This document shows positions 43,838-55,439 of a stretch of DNA of 64,000 nucleotides, one piece after another. The notes under the pieces are model-generated. The model did not search any database and was not told where the DNA came from. It saw only the letters and a list, made by a program, of their open reading frames with translations. This DNA is from Lolium rigidum (Eukaryota; Streptophyta; Magnoliopsida; Poales; Poaceae), in NCBI RefSeq assembly GCF_022539505.1, contig NC_061508.1:65233754-65297753 (forward strand). The letters run 5' to 3'. Position 1 is the stretch's first letter. Every line of letters starts with the position of its first letter. A program made the translations under genes and the position numbers.

Positions 43838-46235
43838 TGACATAGGCATGCCGAATAGGCATGCCGAATAAAACACCCGGGTTATCTGCCGAGGATGCGA
43901 GGCCCACGACCCGAAGCTTTGAAGGCCCAGAAGCCCAGAGAATTTCGGATAAGGAATATAGAGTTGTATTAGAAATTATATAATGATACGGGAAAGGCCC
44001 AATACACATTCTCGCAGTTTGTAACTTATACGTCACGAAATCCCTCGGCTCCACCTCTTATATAAAGAGGAGCCGAGGGAAGAGGAAAGGGATCGATTCA
44101 ATTGTCAACAAAGCCACCGTAACTTTAGTCGAACATCTTTGTCGGCTGAAACCTTTGAGATCTACTTGCCCTCTACTTCTTACGAAACCCTAAGTCTACA
44201 AACTGTAGGCATTGAAAAGTTAATCCCTTGTCAATTGGCACCGTCTGTGGGAATTGGAGGTCGCAAGGTCGTGATTTCGATGGCATCGTCAACATCATCA
44301 TCTACTGCAAGCAACGATGGACGGAGGTAAACGAGTCCAACCTGATCTCGCCGATTTTGTTCCTGGCCCTCCCGCCCGTTTGCATGCATATGCCGATATG
44401 GAGGAGTCGACGGAGATGACGTTCGGGAGCTTCCGCGTCCTCGTCGGAAAAGAAGGATCGCATCATCTCGCGACACCGATTTTTTCGGGACCGTTAGCGG
44501 TCGGATCTGATTTCTCGGGATTGTCAACATCATCTGTCGAGTCAGGCGATGAGGAAGTTTTGCCGCCATGCTTCACCAAACCAGCCGACGACGGGGCACT
44601 CACCGATCTGTTCGGAGATATGACTTTCGGGTCGTTCACGGATTCTGATCTGGAAAGCGACTCAGAAAGCTTCAACAACAACGACTTCAACAACCACGGC
44701 TTCACCAACATCGATTTCATCGAAACCTCTGCTGATAGTAGGAAGTTCTTCGCCGATCTATACGACGTTGTTACCGACCCTGAGGTTGATGAGAACACAA
44801 CTTCAATATATCACCAAATATGTGCGATCGGTGGAACAAGCCGACAAGAGGATGAAGCATCTGAGGCTTTCGATGATTTGGGCAGTCTTTACATCGATCC
44901 CACAGATCTCACACGTGGAACCGGCAACACGTACATCGGAACCACGCCGCGGGAAAAAGTGCAGCTGCCGCAGGAAGCATGGGATAGAGCTCAGAGAGCC
45001 ATGGATGGCACGGAGCCGATGGCCACTACAGCCACGACGCAAGCGTTAGAAGCTTATCAATATAAAATCGCTCGTTCTAAACGAGAGCTAGAAAAACAAA
45101 TGGCGATACTCGATGAAAGAAGAGTTGCAGCTGCTACGTCGAGTGAGCGCAGGGCCAACCTGAGTCGACACTCGAGGACTTCGGGAGATAGTCACAGGAA
45201 CACACATTCAAGAGCAAGATCTCGACTGGCAAACGTGCCCGAGGAAGATCAGGAGAACTTGATCCAGAATCTCGACATGTCCTTTATGTCAACAGATACG
45301 AGAGGGGATATTATCCCGAAAATCCCGGAGGCAGGGTATATGGCGACACACGCTTACATAATGGCATCTAAACCACCTCAAGGAGATCCCAGAGAGTCAC
45401 TGTACCAAATGGTTATGGCAGAGTCGGTATTATGGGGGCATCAATAGTAGGAAGAGAAGTTGCACCACAACCCGAAAGTGCTCCACGCAAAAATAGTCCA
45501 AGACAAAATAGTCCTCGACCTACTGCGGTAGCATCACGAGACGCTCCAAGAGATGGTGACGCGAGAAATACAGTGACCCAGGCTCGAGTCAACAGAGCAC
45601 GGGAGGAGAGGAATCGCGAAAGTACAACACAAGAACATCGGCATTCACCAAAAGTTAATGATGATGACTTATGCGGACTCCCTTGCTTTACCCGACAGGT
45701 TCACAAAACTCGAGTGCCCTCTAGCTTCAAGTTGCCTGACAACTATAAAAAGTTCGACGGACTGCAAGATCCTGAGGATTGGCTAGTCGATTACCTGGAG
45801 ACAGTGAAGCTGATGGGCAGAACAAGGGCAACGGCCATGCAGAGCATTCAGGTCCACCTCAGCGGAGCCACAAGATCTTGGATAAATAAGCTACCGGAAG
45901 GATCCATCGACAGCTGGAAAACTTTCGAGGACTTGTTCGTGAGGAATTTCCGTTCCACATGCAAGAAACCTGCGTTAATAGTGCAGCTAAGTACTTGCAA
46001 GCAGAAGTCGGACGAATCGATGAGGATGTACATTCAGAGGTGGAGCATCATAAAAAATTCGGCCGAGAACGTGTCTGATGAAAGAGCAATCCACGCGTTT
46101 GTTGCAGGAATCCAAAGAAGAGATCTAATCGAAGAATTGGGTAGGTCCAACCCAAGAACAATAACAAACCTTATGGAAATAGTGAATCGTTGGGCTGATG
46201 GGGAAGATGATGTTCATAACAAACGACAGAGGTCG
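43838..46235 (+). mobile_element. Gypsy-type element D: 5' LTR and gag, truncated
   Basis: 5' LTR 43838-44233 (396 bp, TGACATAGG...CCCTTGTCA, TATA in CTTATATAAAG at about 44057), primer-binding region TGGCACCGTCTGTGGGAA from 44236, and gag from 44317. The element ends around 46235, where the sequence changes to a minus-strand B3-domain fragment. No pol and no 3' LTR are present. Confidence 0.8.
44317..46235 (+). pseudogene. Gypsy gag (element D), one frameshift and truncated
   Basis: The first frame 44317-45447 holds an acidic N-terminal region and a coiled coil (KIARSKRELEKQMAILDERR). The second frame, overlapping from 45432, holds the Retrotrans_gag domain (FKLPDNYKKFDGLQDPEDWL, then SWKTFEDLFVRNFRSTCKKP and the segment ending NRWADGEDDVHNKRQRS). 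The shift lies at about 45432-45447. The frame is then truncated before the zinc knuckle. Confidence 0.85.
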
Positions 46236-46687
46236 AAGACGACACACCCGGTGGCATCGCAATGGTACAGACACCTGCTCATCACCTCAGTGCAGGTGTG
46301 GTCGAAGATGACCACACTGTACTCGAAGGAGGACACCTTCTTGAAGATGAGGAACTGGCCTACCTTAAGCTGATGGGACGGCAAAGCCCGCCCACCCTGG
46401 TCGATGTATGCGTCATCGCCTTCTCTCATCGTAGTCATCCTCCAGTTGCAACCAGTGTTGGTCTTCATGATGATGTTCGACGGGATTTCTCCGAACCACC
46501 TAACGAAATCTTGAGGGATTAGGAGTCGGCTGAAGGTGGGCCTGAAAACGATGCGCGGGAACTGGTCCGGCCCTACGTCCTCCTGGAAGTGTCCGACGTT
46601 ATCCGCCCTTCGCTTCTTCGACGGTCCCTCGTCGAGGGTCTCAGTAGGTGACCCAAGCTTGACCTTCTCAGTCTTCCACAAGAACAC
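46236..46687 (-). pseudogene. B3 DNA-binding domain gene fragment
   Basis: The minus-strand frame contains a B3 fold signature: RIVFRPTFSRLLIPQDFVRW, EIPSNIIMKTNTGCNWRMTT, and HQLKVGQFLIFKKVSSFEYS followed by VVIFD. This fits plant REM-type B3 proteins, which bind DNA. There is no ATG in frame; the frame begins at a GTG codon, and no linked exons were found upstream across the 160-bp tandem repeat. It is probably a captured or truncated fragment next to element D. The lower boundary is uncertain by about 20 bp. Confidence 0.65.
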
Positions 46688-46747
46688 ATGGCATTAGAGG
46701 TGTGCCTGCTCACAAGTACAGATGAAAACGGACATTGAAAACATTAG

Positions 46748-47218
46748 TGAGGCCTCATACATTGGCTCATACGGCAAGTCAAGGGACTTCCCTCAAAGTA
46801 AGTCTAGTGTGCAAGTAATGACACACACACGACTAAGTTTGAGGGCATCACCTTGCCTTCCAGTGTGTCATTGTTCAATCATTGGTTAATGCACTAGACA
46901 AACAAAATGAGGCCTCATATATAGGATCACACGGCAGGCAAAGGTACTGTCCGCAAACTATATCTAGTGTGCAAATAATATGGCACACATGACTAAGTTT
47001 GAGGGCAACACCCTGCCTTCCAGTGTGCCATTGTTCAATCATTGGCCAATGCACGAGACATACCAAAATGAGGCCTCATCTATTGAATCACACGGCAGGC
47101 AGAGGGACTGTCCACAAAGTAAGTCATGTGTGCCATATGGCACACACAACTTAGTTTGAGGGCAGCATCATGCCTTCCGTTGTGCCATAGTTGAATCATT
47201 GGCCATTGCAGAACTAAA
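46748..47218. repeat. Three-copy tandem repeat, about 160-bp unit
   Basis: TGAGGCCTCAT begins at 46748, 46908 and 47069. Each unit also contains AAGTTTGAGGGCA and CAATCATTGG at matching places. Units are diverged by substitutions and small indels. The array lies between the B3 fragment and gypsy copy B. Confidence 0.9.
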
Positions 47219-47223
47219 GAAGT

Positions 47224-48390
47224 TGTTATCACCAGAATTTGACCAAGTCTGGAGATGGGCCGTGATTAATTGGGCTTAGAGGATATGCACGGAAAATATT
47301 CCCGAACCGGCCTTGTACAAGAAGTTTGGGCAAGATTGCCCGTGTATCTGTAAATATAGTAGGATACGTGTCGGTTAGAATTAAGAGATAGAGTTTAGCT
47401 CGTATACGGTTGGGTTTATTCCCAAGTTAGAGAGTCTACGGACTATAAATATGTATCTAGGGTTATTGAGAAAGGAGGACGATCACGTTCACAACAAATC
47501 AATCTAGGCGCATCGCCACCCCTTGTTTCGAGGGTTTCTCCCGGGTAAGCAACATGCTTGCCTAGATCGCATCTTGCGATCTAGGCGATATCGGTTTATT
47601 CGTTTTTGGTGTTGCTCGTGCTGAAGCCTTTTGATGGCGAGCAACACCCTTATCTTAGGTGTTTTGGGGTTGATCACAATGCTTTCACGATGCACTTGTT
47701 TAGCTACGCTTCCCTCGATATCTAGCTGCCCTTACACCTATTTTAGGTGTAAGGGCAGCACCTTGCTTGTTCGTTATTTAGTAGATCTAATCCGTTATAG
47801 TTGCTCCTTGTTCTTCAAGGATTGGTTTGATATCCGTATGGTTAGGTCTTATAAACGGGTTGAAGGATCCGGTAGTGCGTAAGGTGTGGTTTACTAAGCT
47901 CTAGAGGGATTGTTCCGGGGATCAACTTCACGTTGGTTTTTAGGCATCTTTAGTGTTGGTTTTCTATCATCTTATGTATCTGTTAGGCTCAATTACGCAT
48001 AGGATGTTCCGATTATACAGTGAAAACCCTAGACTATCGTATATTAGCTTAGCTTGATATCGATAAAGCATGATCCCCATGTCCTTATAAATCTAACATG
48101 AACCATGGGGCAATCGGCTCTTTGAGCCGATCCACAGAACAACTTAAGAGCCGATCGGGGATCGTATTTAATGTTTACGTGTTTGCCATGCAGGAAACTA
48201 GTCGAAGCAATCCATCACCTTCCTGACCAGGTATAGGTCAGGTGGCACGCCCTCGTAAGCACCAGGACGCGTGTGCCAGAAGGCATTGCGGGCCGTCGCC
48301 CGAGGGACCAGGGTCAGCCGCAATCCTGGGAGCCTCCCGGCTCTACTGTGTTGCCCGTCGTTGCTCGCCGGTGGGTTTCTGACCGCAACA
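47224..48390 (+). repeat. 5' LTR of gypsy copy B
   Basis: 1167 bp, TGTTATCACC...CCGCAACA. TATA box in GACTATAAATATG at about 47442. Hairpins at 47560-47586 and 47725-47759 correspond to those of copy A, and the second differs from copy A by paired substitutions. Confidence 0.9.
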
Positions 48391-48437
48391 CATTCTGGCA
48401 CGCCCGGTGGGACAACATCATCGACGTCTGCAGCAAC

Positions 48438-50085
48438 CATGTCAAAAGCTGCGGAGGAGGTGGTTGGCGAACCAGTCACGTACGCGGATGCGCGAAGAGC
48501 GAGAAGAAGAAGTATGATGAGATGAAAGCCATCTTGGAAGCCGATCTCATCGGCTCTTTCGTGAGGACCCGTTCACATGGCGTGAGGTGGAAGGGGTTCT
48601 CCCCTGAAGGTGTTCTTGAAGGAGTGGACTTGTCTACCCCTTCGGAGGAACGTACCAGAGCTCTGCGCCAGGAAATCAATTACATGGCGGCTCATTCTCT
48701 ACACCGCTATTCTGAGAGCCTGGTGAATACTCTCGAGCGCGTCGCGGTCCGTGTGGTGCAGGAAATCATGAAGCATCAGTACTCCCCGTCAGGACCCACC
48801 CTAGGGACTCACCAGGGAGAAGTACCGCTCCAGATCAGGCCGCCGCTACCATTCGCGCTTGCGGCACCGAGCCGCCGGGTTCACCGGCGTACGTCGTCTA
48901 CAAGGTTGGAGGCGATCCTAGCGATTGCCGGTTCCTATATGAGCCGCCTAAGGAGATCCCACATAGATACGTGTGCACATACGTGCCGGATCGCAATGCC
49001 TGGGCGCGCACAGGCCGGATCGCACCAACAGGGATTTCTGGAGTAGATGCTGATAAACAAGCATGGCTGGCTAAATATGCTACTGGAACGAGTCATGAAG
49101 GCTCGGTCCCTACAGCTAATACCATGGAGCAGATCAGCACTATCTTGAGAGACCAATTCGGCATCCTGCCGAAGAGGAAGACAATCGGCTATTCCAAGCC
49201 GTACCACGACGAGTATGACCTGATCCCGCTGCCACCCAAGTATCGGCTCCCTGAATTCTCAAAATTCAATGGAGCAGAAGGATCTAGCTCAATAGAGCAC
49301 GTAAGCCGATATTTGGCGCAGCTGGGCATGATTTCAGCGTCAGACCAGTTACGTGTGAGGTTTTTCGCACAATCTCTCACGGGATCAGCCTTTGGATGGT
49401 ACACGTCGTTGCCACCAAACTCAGTCCGGACGTGGAAGCAAATGGAGGAGCAGTTTCACGTGCAATATCACTCAGAGGCTATCGAGGCCGGCATTGCCGA
49501 TCTGACACAGGTGCGGCAGAGCGGGGAGAAACGAGTATCCGAATACATCCAACGTTTCGGGATCTGTCGGGAACCGATGTTATTCGGTTCGTTTATACGA
49601 GAAGGAAGCGATCGATGCGGCAGACTCGGGCCTCGCAACGCCGATCAAGGATCTAACTTCCCAAGCAGAGTACAGTTCATTGTCGCACATGGTACAGAAA
49701 CTCACATCGTATGAGCAGCGGCACCCTGAATTGTACCAGGACAAGTTCAAGCGTCCGGTAGGCCTCGTTGAGATGGAATAAGCTGAAGATCCGGCGCCAG
49801 ACCTAGAGGTGGCTGTAGCTGAGTGGACTCGGGGGGCAAACCCCGTGTCCTGCAAGTGGGTAAAACCGCAAGGGCCTCCAAGAGGGTTTGACTTCGATTT
49901 GAGCAAGGCTGAGCAGATTTTCGATCTTTTGCTTAAGGAAAAACAGTTGAAGTTACCCGAAGGCCATAAAATCCCTACAGCACAAGAAATGAACGGGAGG
50001 CTGTACTGCAAATGGCATCACTCGTTCACCCATACCACCAATGACTGCAAGGTGTTTCGTCGGCGAGATCCAAGTGGCGATAGAA
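48438..50085 (+). pseudogene. Gypsy gag (copy B), frameshifted
   Basis: Opens MSKAAEEVVGEPVTYADA, then shifts to a frame with KYDEMKAILEADLIGSF and RQEINYMAAHSLHRYSES. The main Retrotrans_gag part is FSKFNGAEGSSSIEHVSRYL to QYHSEAIEAGIADLTQVRQS. After further shifts near 49600 and a stop near 49780 come CSKWVKPQG-like CKWVKPQGPPRGFDFDLSKA and the Cys/His cluster CKWHHSFTHTTNDC. Gap 2 interrupts it. The parallel with copy A allows the shifts to be located. Confidence 0.8.
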
Positions 50086-50185
50086 NNNNNNNNNNNNNNN
50101 NNNNNNNNNNNNNNNNNNNNNNNNNNNNNNNNNNNNNNNNNNNNNNNNNNNNNNNNNNNNNNNNNNNNNNNNNNNNNNNNNNNNN
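50086..50185. other. Assembly gap 2 (100 N)
   Basis: Exactly 100 N between gag of copy B and a CACTA-type end. The missing part should contain the rest of the gypsy internal region, the first about 770 bp of its 3' LTR and the left part of the CACTA element. Confidence 0.99.
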
Positions 50186-50578
50186 ATGCGGGCCCTACAT
50201 CCCTCGGCGGTGCGGATTTGCGTTGACTCGGCGGCGAGCCGAGGATTTCGCGATGCACCACGTCCGGGCCACCATACGCGGCGTTTTGGCCGCTCGTCGG
50301 GCTAGGTGGCCTCAAAACGAGAAAAAAAGTTTTGACATGCACCACGGAGGGACCAAAAATCGTCGGCCATGGTACGACAACCACGGGCGCGACTTCAACT
50401 TCGTCGGCCATGGCAGCTTTTCTTGTAGTGACACTTTCGTCGGGCTAGGTGGCCTCAAAAACGAGAAAAAAAAAAGTTTTGACATGCACCACGGAGGGAC
50501 CAAAATCGTCGGCCATGGTACACCAGCAACCACGGCGCGACTTCAACTTCGTCGGCCATGGCAACTTTTCTTGTAGTG
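50186..50578. mobile_element. CACTA-type DNA transposon, right end with duplicated terminus
   Basis: Ends CTTTTCTTGTAGTG at 50578, the inverse of the CACTACAAGAAAA terminus of grass CACTA elements. A unit of about 145 bp (starting TCGTCGGGCTAGG at 50294 and 50437) is present twice, so the terminus also occurs at 50417-50430. It is inserted in the 3' LTR of gypsy copy B. The left end and the target duplication are in the gap. Confidence 0.8.
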
Positions 50579-50965
50579 ATGTTCCGATTATACGGTGAAA
50601 ACCCTAGACTATCGTAGATTAGCTTAGCTTGATATCGATAAAGCATGATCCCCATGTCCTTATAAATCTAACATGAACCATGGGGCAATCGGCTCTTTGA
50701 GCCGATCCACAGAACAACTTAAGAGCCGATCGGGGCTCGTATTTAATGTTTACGTGTTTGCCATGCGAGGAACTAGTCGAAGCAATCCATCACCTTCCCG
50801 ACCGGGTATAGGTCGGGTGGCACGCCCTCGTAAGCACCAGGACGCGCATGCCAGAAAGCATTGCGGGCCGTCGCCCGAGGGACCAGGGTCAGCCGCAATC
50901 CTGGGAGCCTCCCGGCTCTACTGTGTTGCCCGTCGCTGCTCGCCGGTGGGTTTCTGACCGCAACA
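50579..50965 (+). repeat. 3' LTR of gypsy copy B, terminal part
   Basis: Corresponds to the last part of the 5' LTR (from ATGTTCCGATTATAC at about 48004 to 48390). It ends CCGCAACA and is followed by the GAAGT target duplication. Confidence 0.88.
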
Positions 50966-50970
50966 GAAGT

Positions 50971-52171
50971 ACAAACATGAAAAACAAGGTAGCATAGGTC
51001 TCATACTATGAGGACATATGAAGGAGATGTTTGATCAGAACCAATGGCATGGTCATGTTCAGTTATGCCATAGGTTCTGATCAATCATCTCCTCACATTA
51101 TGATCCCCGGTTATAATCATCGGCCTAGTTCAATCGGAAACAACACAATCTAGAACAAACTAGCGTGACTCATCTTAATCTTCCGCACATCAATCAGAAC
51201 ATGCTAAACCCTAGCACAAAAAACCCTTCCCCTCTTTGCATGCATAGAAAAATCGAACAATTTCAGCAATCCACAATCCGATCTAGGAAAGATCTACCGC
51301 GATTGGAGATTAGAGTAACATATCTAAGAAAATCGAGCCGTGAATACCAAGACCTCGACAAGAACAGCAACCAATGGCGACAGACACCTTGCAAACATCA
51401 ATCCGAACCCTATCCTAATGAAAACACTAGCAGATCTAATGTGCATGTCGTCGCAGATGCTCGAGAATGGTCTGTTCTGGCACAACGAGTATGAAGGTGA
51501 AAAGAAGAGGTCGTTACCGCCATTGTTCCGGCCAAGGACGAGGTCAAGTTCGCGGCCGAACTCGAGATGCTGATGAAGACCGCGAAGCATGTTGCGGCAG
51601 ATGTCGCGGTGCTGCTCGCCGATGTCTCCTCCTCCGGTACCGGTACCGGTGCTCCTCCTTGCGGCGGTCCAGCGGATTGGTAGGCTGGAGGGGAACCGCC
51701 TGGTGATGTGACAGTTTGGGGGGTGAGAGGGCGGTCGACCGATGAGAGGAAGGAGAAGGGAGCGGTGAGGCTAACTATGGCGCGTGTTCCCGAAGGGATG
51801 CCGCGTTGCCGTCTCCCTTCCCCACGCGTGCAACCTTCTAGCCACAATAGGACTGGCTCCAGAGAAACTGCCATTCCGGACGTTCCTCCAGGCTGTCCCG
51901 GAGGTGCTTTAAAACCCGATTGATGCAAGAACGCGGCAGCCTGCAGGCAACCAAACGGCCAATTCCACGTCCCAGCCCATGCAAAAAAGACCTCTGCAGA
52001 AAGTACGTGTTCTGCATTGGAACACGAAGTCTTGAAAGGCACATGCAAAGTCCGGACACGGAACACCGTCTCAGGCACAACCCCACGGGCCAGGGCCCAA
52101 CCCCATCTCCATCCCAATCCCGCCTCTGCCGCGTTCGAACCTCCGCCGCCGCAGCCGCCGCCGTTGCAGGG
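50971..52171. other. Spacer and promoter side of the RsmG gene
   Basis: An inverted segment near 51030-51090 (TCAGAACCAATGGCAT and its inverse) looks like a small foldback. Sequence from about 51400 to 51700 is GC-rich with open minus-strand frames but no recognised domain. The RsmG promoter should be in the last few hundred bases; no TATA box was assigned. Confidence 0.4.
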
Positions 52172-54527
52172 ATGTCGCTCTGCTGCTGCAGCGCGGGAAG
52201 CCGCCGCCTGCTCCTCCCACGCCTCTTCCTTGGCCAGCACCACCAGCTCCGCCGCCCCCTCCTCCACCTTCCCGCCGCCTCAACCGCAGCCGCAGCGGTC
52301 TCTTCCTCCACGGCGTCCCTCTCGCCGGCACAGCAGCGCCAGGTCTCCCTCTACGTGGACGCACTCCTCGAATGGAACCAGGTAGCTCTTCAAACCTCAA
52401 ACATCAGGCTCTCACCGTAAACCCCGGTAGTAACTACTGTAGTTAACACGGCCACTAACCACACTCCTATGTTCTCTTCGCTGCGCGCGCAGAGGATGAA
52501 CCTTACCGCCATCACAGACGAGTCCGGGGTCATGACGCGCCACGTGGCAGACTCCCTCGCGGTCCTGCCGCCGCTCGAGCGCACGTACACCTCCCGCGGC
52601 GGCGACGTTGCCGGCATCAGCCTTATCGATGTCGGCTCTGGCGCCGGGCTACCCGGACTCATCCTTGCTGTTGCGCGGCCAAGTAACCAAATATCTCTGT
52701 TTCTCGATTGTTAAATGGCGATGGCAGACGTGACTGCATTTCTCAATGCGATATGAATTGGTCTCGTTTCCTTCAGGCTGGAAATTTACGCTGCTGGAGT
52801 CGATGCGGAAGCGGTGCACGTTCTTGGAGCATGCGGTTGAAGTCATGGAGCTGTCGAATGTGGATATAGTCTGTGACCGAGCTGAGGTAAGCTGTCTTTG
52901 AGCAGCGATGAATTTGTGGCTCGTTCGGGTATCCGCTGGCCTCGAAACGATTTGGTTTACTTTTACGTTACTAGAGTTGGAGTTGGATGGTCAGTGTATG
53001 CTAATAGTTGCTAATTTATCAAAAAAAATTATAACATTGAATTTCACAATTGAAGGCATATTGATGGGTTGATGGTGGGAGCAATTTGTTTCCGAACCTT
53101 TATCATGAAAATTTACCTGTGTTTTCCCAAAGCAGGTAATGTCACCGCTCTTATATTTTGACTATTTTACTTATATTCACTTATAGGACAGAACGTTGGC
53201 CAAAGTCATGATTTCAGAGAGGCATTTGATGTAGCAGCTGCAAGAGCCGTTGCAGAACTCAAAGTTCTAGGTATTTTATCACGTAATAATATTTTTGGGG
53301 TGGTTAATGAAACCGACCATATATAGCGATTAATCCTAGTTTTCTCCTTTGCAGCCGAGTACTGTCTCCCGTTGGTCCGTGTCGGTGGTTTATTTATAGC
53401 TGCTAAAGGGCACGACCCTCATGTAAGTTGTGGCTATTTGCCTATTGCTCATTGTCTAAATTTACCAGCATATTGGCTATAACTCATGTTCTTCAGTTTC
53501 ATATTTTGTTGGTATAGGAAGAAATAAGAAGCGCAAAAGCTGCAGTTCATAAACTTGGTGCATCCATGCTAGATTTGTGCAATGGTACGCTGTCTTCTTT
53601 GGCTTTATGCATTTAGCTCTGAAGATTATGAATGGCGCTCAGACAGTTGCAAATGTGTTCTACTCAGTTTTATGCAATGGTATGCATCTAGTAGCTATCT
53701 GAAATAGATCCAAGAAATAGGTGCAATTATATCCGACAAAAAGAGAGATAGTAGCCATGTCATAAGGAAGATATAGAGAAAAATAGATCCAAGCAATTAG
53801 CTATGTTTTTATGACTTACTGGCACATGCTAGTACTGTCTGACATTGTAGATGATATTCAGTTAGTGACCCACTTGAAAGCAGGAAAATGAGCTAGTAGA
53901 CCTATCTTTCTTTGTTTACCTACTGGCTTCCCATTACTAAAGTTACTCTGAAATATATCATGTTTGGTATTTTATCAGCATACCAATCTGCATGTGTTTT
54001 AGTTCTTGCATGATCCTGCAATAAACTATTGAATGTGGTTCGTGCCTATAAGAAGACACTGTTATTGGTCTTATCCCTGTATTAGTTATTATCAAATAGT
54101 AGATCCAATGTTTGGCCTGATCCGGTGATCCCCTTGCTAATACATGACCACGTTCAGTATCCGTGTTGATCAAAAAGGAGATGCAAACTGTTGCTAATTC
54201 ATGACTGTGATAGCCATATTGATAATAGGAGTAACACAAATTTTGACCTGGTCCTTTTACCAAGTCCTGGGTATGGTAGACACAGAACGATAAAAGTTAT
54301 TACATTTTAAGCCTTTTTTATCCACAGTTGAATCAATGGGACCTCATGGCCAACGAACGGCAGTTGTATACCTGAAGGAACGAACTACTCCAAAGAAATA
54401 CCCTCGGCATCCAGGTAATCCTGAGCTGCCTTTGTGAAAGACAGGTCATTCGGTAAATTTATTATTGTTGAGGGCTTAAGCATGTACTTGATGCTATCCA
54501 GGTACTCCTTCTAAGACACCATTATGA
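52172..54527 (+). CDS. RSMG: 16S rRNA (guanine-N7) methyltransferase RsmG/GidB, plastid type
   Basis: Eight exons: 52172-52381, 52493-52682, 52777-52886, 53192-53270, 53355-53422, 53518-53584, 54328-54414, 54502-54527. All are GT-AG and phase-consistent, total 837 bases (278 residues). The first about 45 residues are rich in Ser, Arg, Leu and Ala without acidic residues, as in a chloroplast transit peptide. The core has [20 protein letters not shown], the SAM-binding motif [36 protein letters not shown], then AAARAVAEL and [10 protein letters not shown]. Bacterial RsmG forms m7G527 in 16S rRNA, and the nuclear gene presumably serves plastid ribosomes. For exon 4 the acceptor GACAG|AAC was chosen because the earlier TATAG would break the frame. 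Confidence 0.94.
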
Positions 54528-55439
54528 AAGCATGTTGACTGTCTTGGAGAAACACAATGATCAAAACTCGATACATTGGCTGCTCTCCCTCCGAAGGACA
54601 TCCACTGGAATGCAGTTGCTCTTAAAGCGTGAAAGGATTACTTAGCTACCTAACATCGATCATTTTCTCATGCAAATTGTATTGAGCTCAACTGAATTAG
54701 ACTGTCAAGCCGAAATGTTCTTTTTGTAAGCACAAACATGTTTGTTGTTTGGAAGGAGACTGAGTTACTCCATGTATGTATGATGTAACGAAAAGGGAAA
54801 TTCAGATATTCTACTAGAGAATACTGTTGTGTTTTATTGTTGACGCCGCGTTTCTCTGGAGAATAGAGAAATCGAGGTTGTCTTCATCTGATGCAGAATG
54901 TCATCCGGGGAAATTGTATAACAGGATTGAACCAGAGTCTTCAACTGCTACAACTCGTACAACTTGCAACTTGTTTAAAGAAATTTGTTGTTCATGTCGT
55001 ACTCCAACGACTCTTTCCATCCATTCTTGCTAGTTTAGTAGTAAACCCCAGTTGAACGAAACTATCTTTCTTTCAGCCAAATCAAAATTATTATACTCTC
55101 ATGCGTCACCACATACACATGGCCATATCATTGCTATCCGAAACATCCCTTCACCAACTTGCGGAAAGGCAAACATTAGACTATTCAAACCGAGTAGAGC
55201 GAAACTTCTTCCCTACTACCTTCCCAGGAACAAGTCACCTTGCTGCGGATGCACATCACAGACAGTACTGACCATTACAACATGCAACAGTCACGGAACT
55301 AATTTTATTCGGAAATAGCGTCTTAGCAGGCTCCGGCCGGCTGACCAAGTAGTCCTCCATTGGACTCCTCGAAAGCTTTATAACATTAGCTGATTTTGTA
55401 TCCTTAGCTTCATTCCATCTTGCCGAGAGCTAGCTAACA
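54528..55439. other. RsmG 3' UTR and metalloproteinase promoter
   Basis: No further gene. A TATA-like CTTTATAAC at about 55375-55383 lies 57 bases before the ATG at 55440 and is a reasonable promoter for the next gene. Confidence 0.45.

Larger units (their letters stand above)
47224..50965 (+). mobile_element. Gypsy-type gag-only LTR element, copy B
   Basis: Flanked by GAAGT at 47219-47223 and 50966-50970. 5' LTR 47224-48390, primer-binding region GGCACGCCCGGTGGGAC at about 48397, decayed gag to 50085, gap 2, a CACTA end, and the terminal part of the 3' LTR 50579-50965. Same family as copies A and C. Visible sequence has no pol, but the gap hides an unknown length. Confidence 0.88.

Noticed and set aside
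51410..52267. 285-codon minus-strand frame upstream of RsmG
   Set aside because: It overlaps the RsmG first exon in antisense and has no recognisable domain; likely chance in GC-rich sequence.
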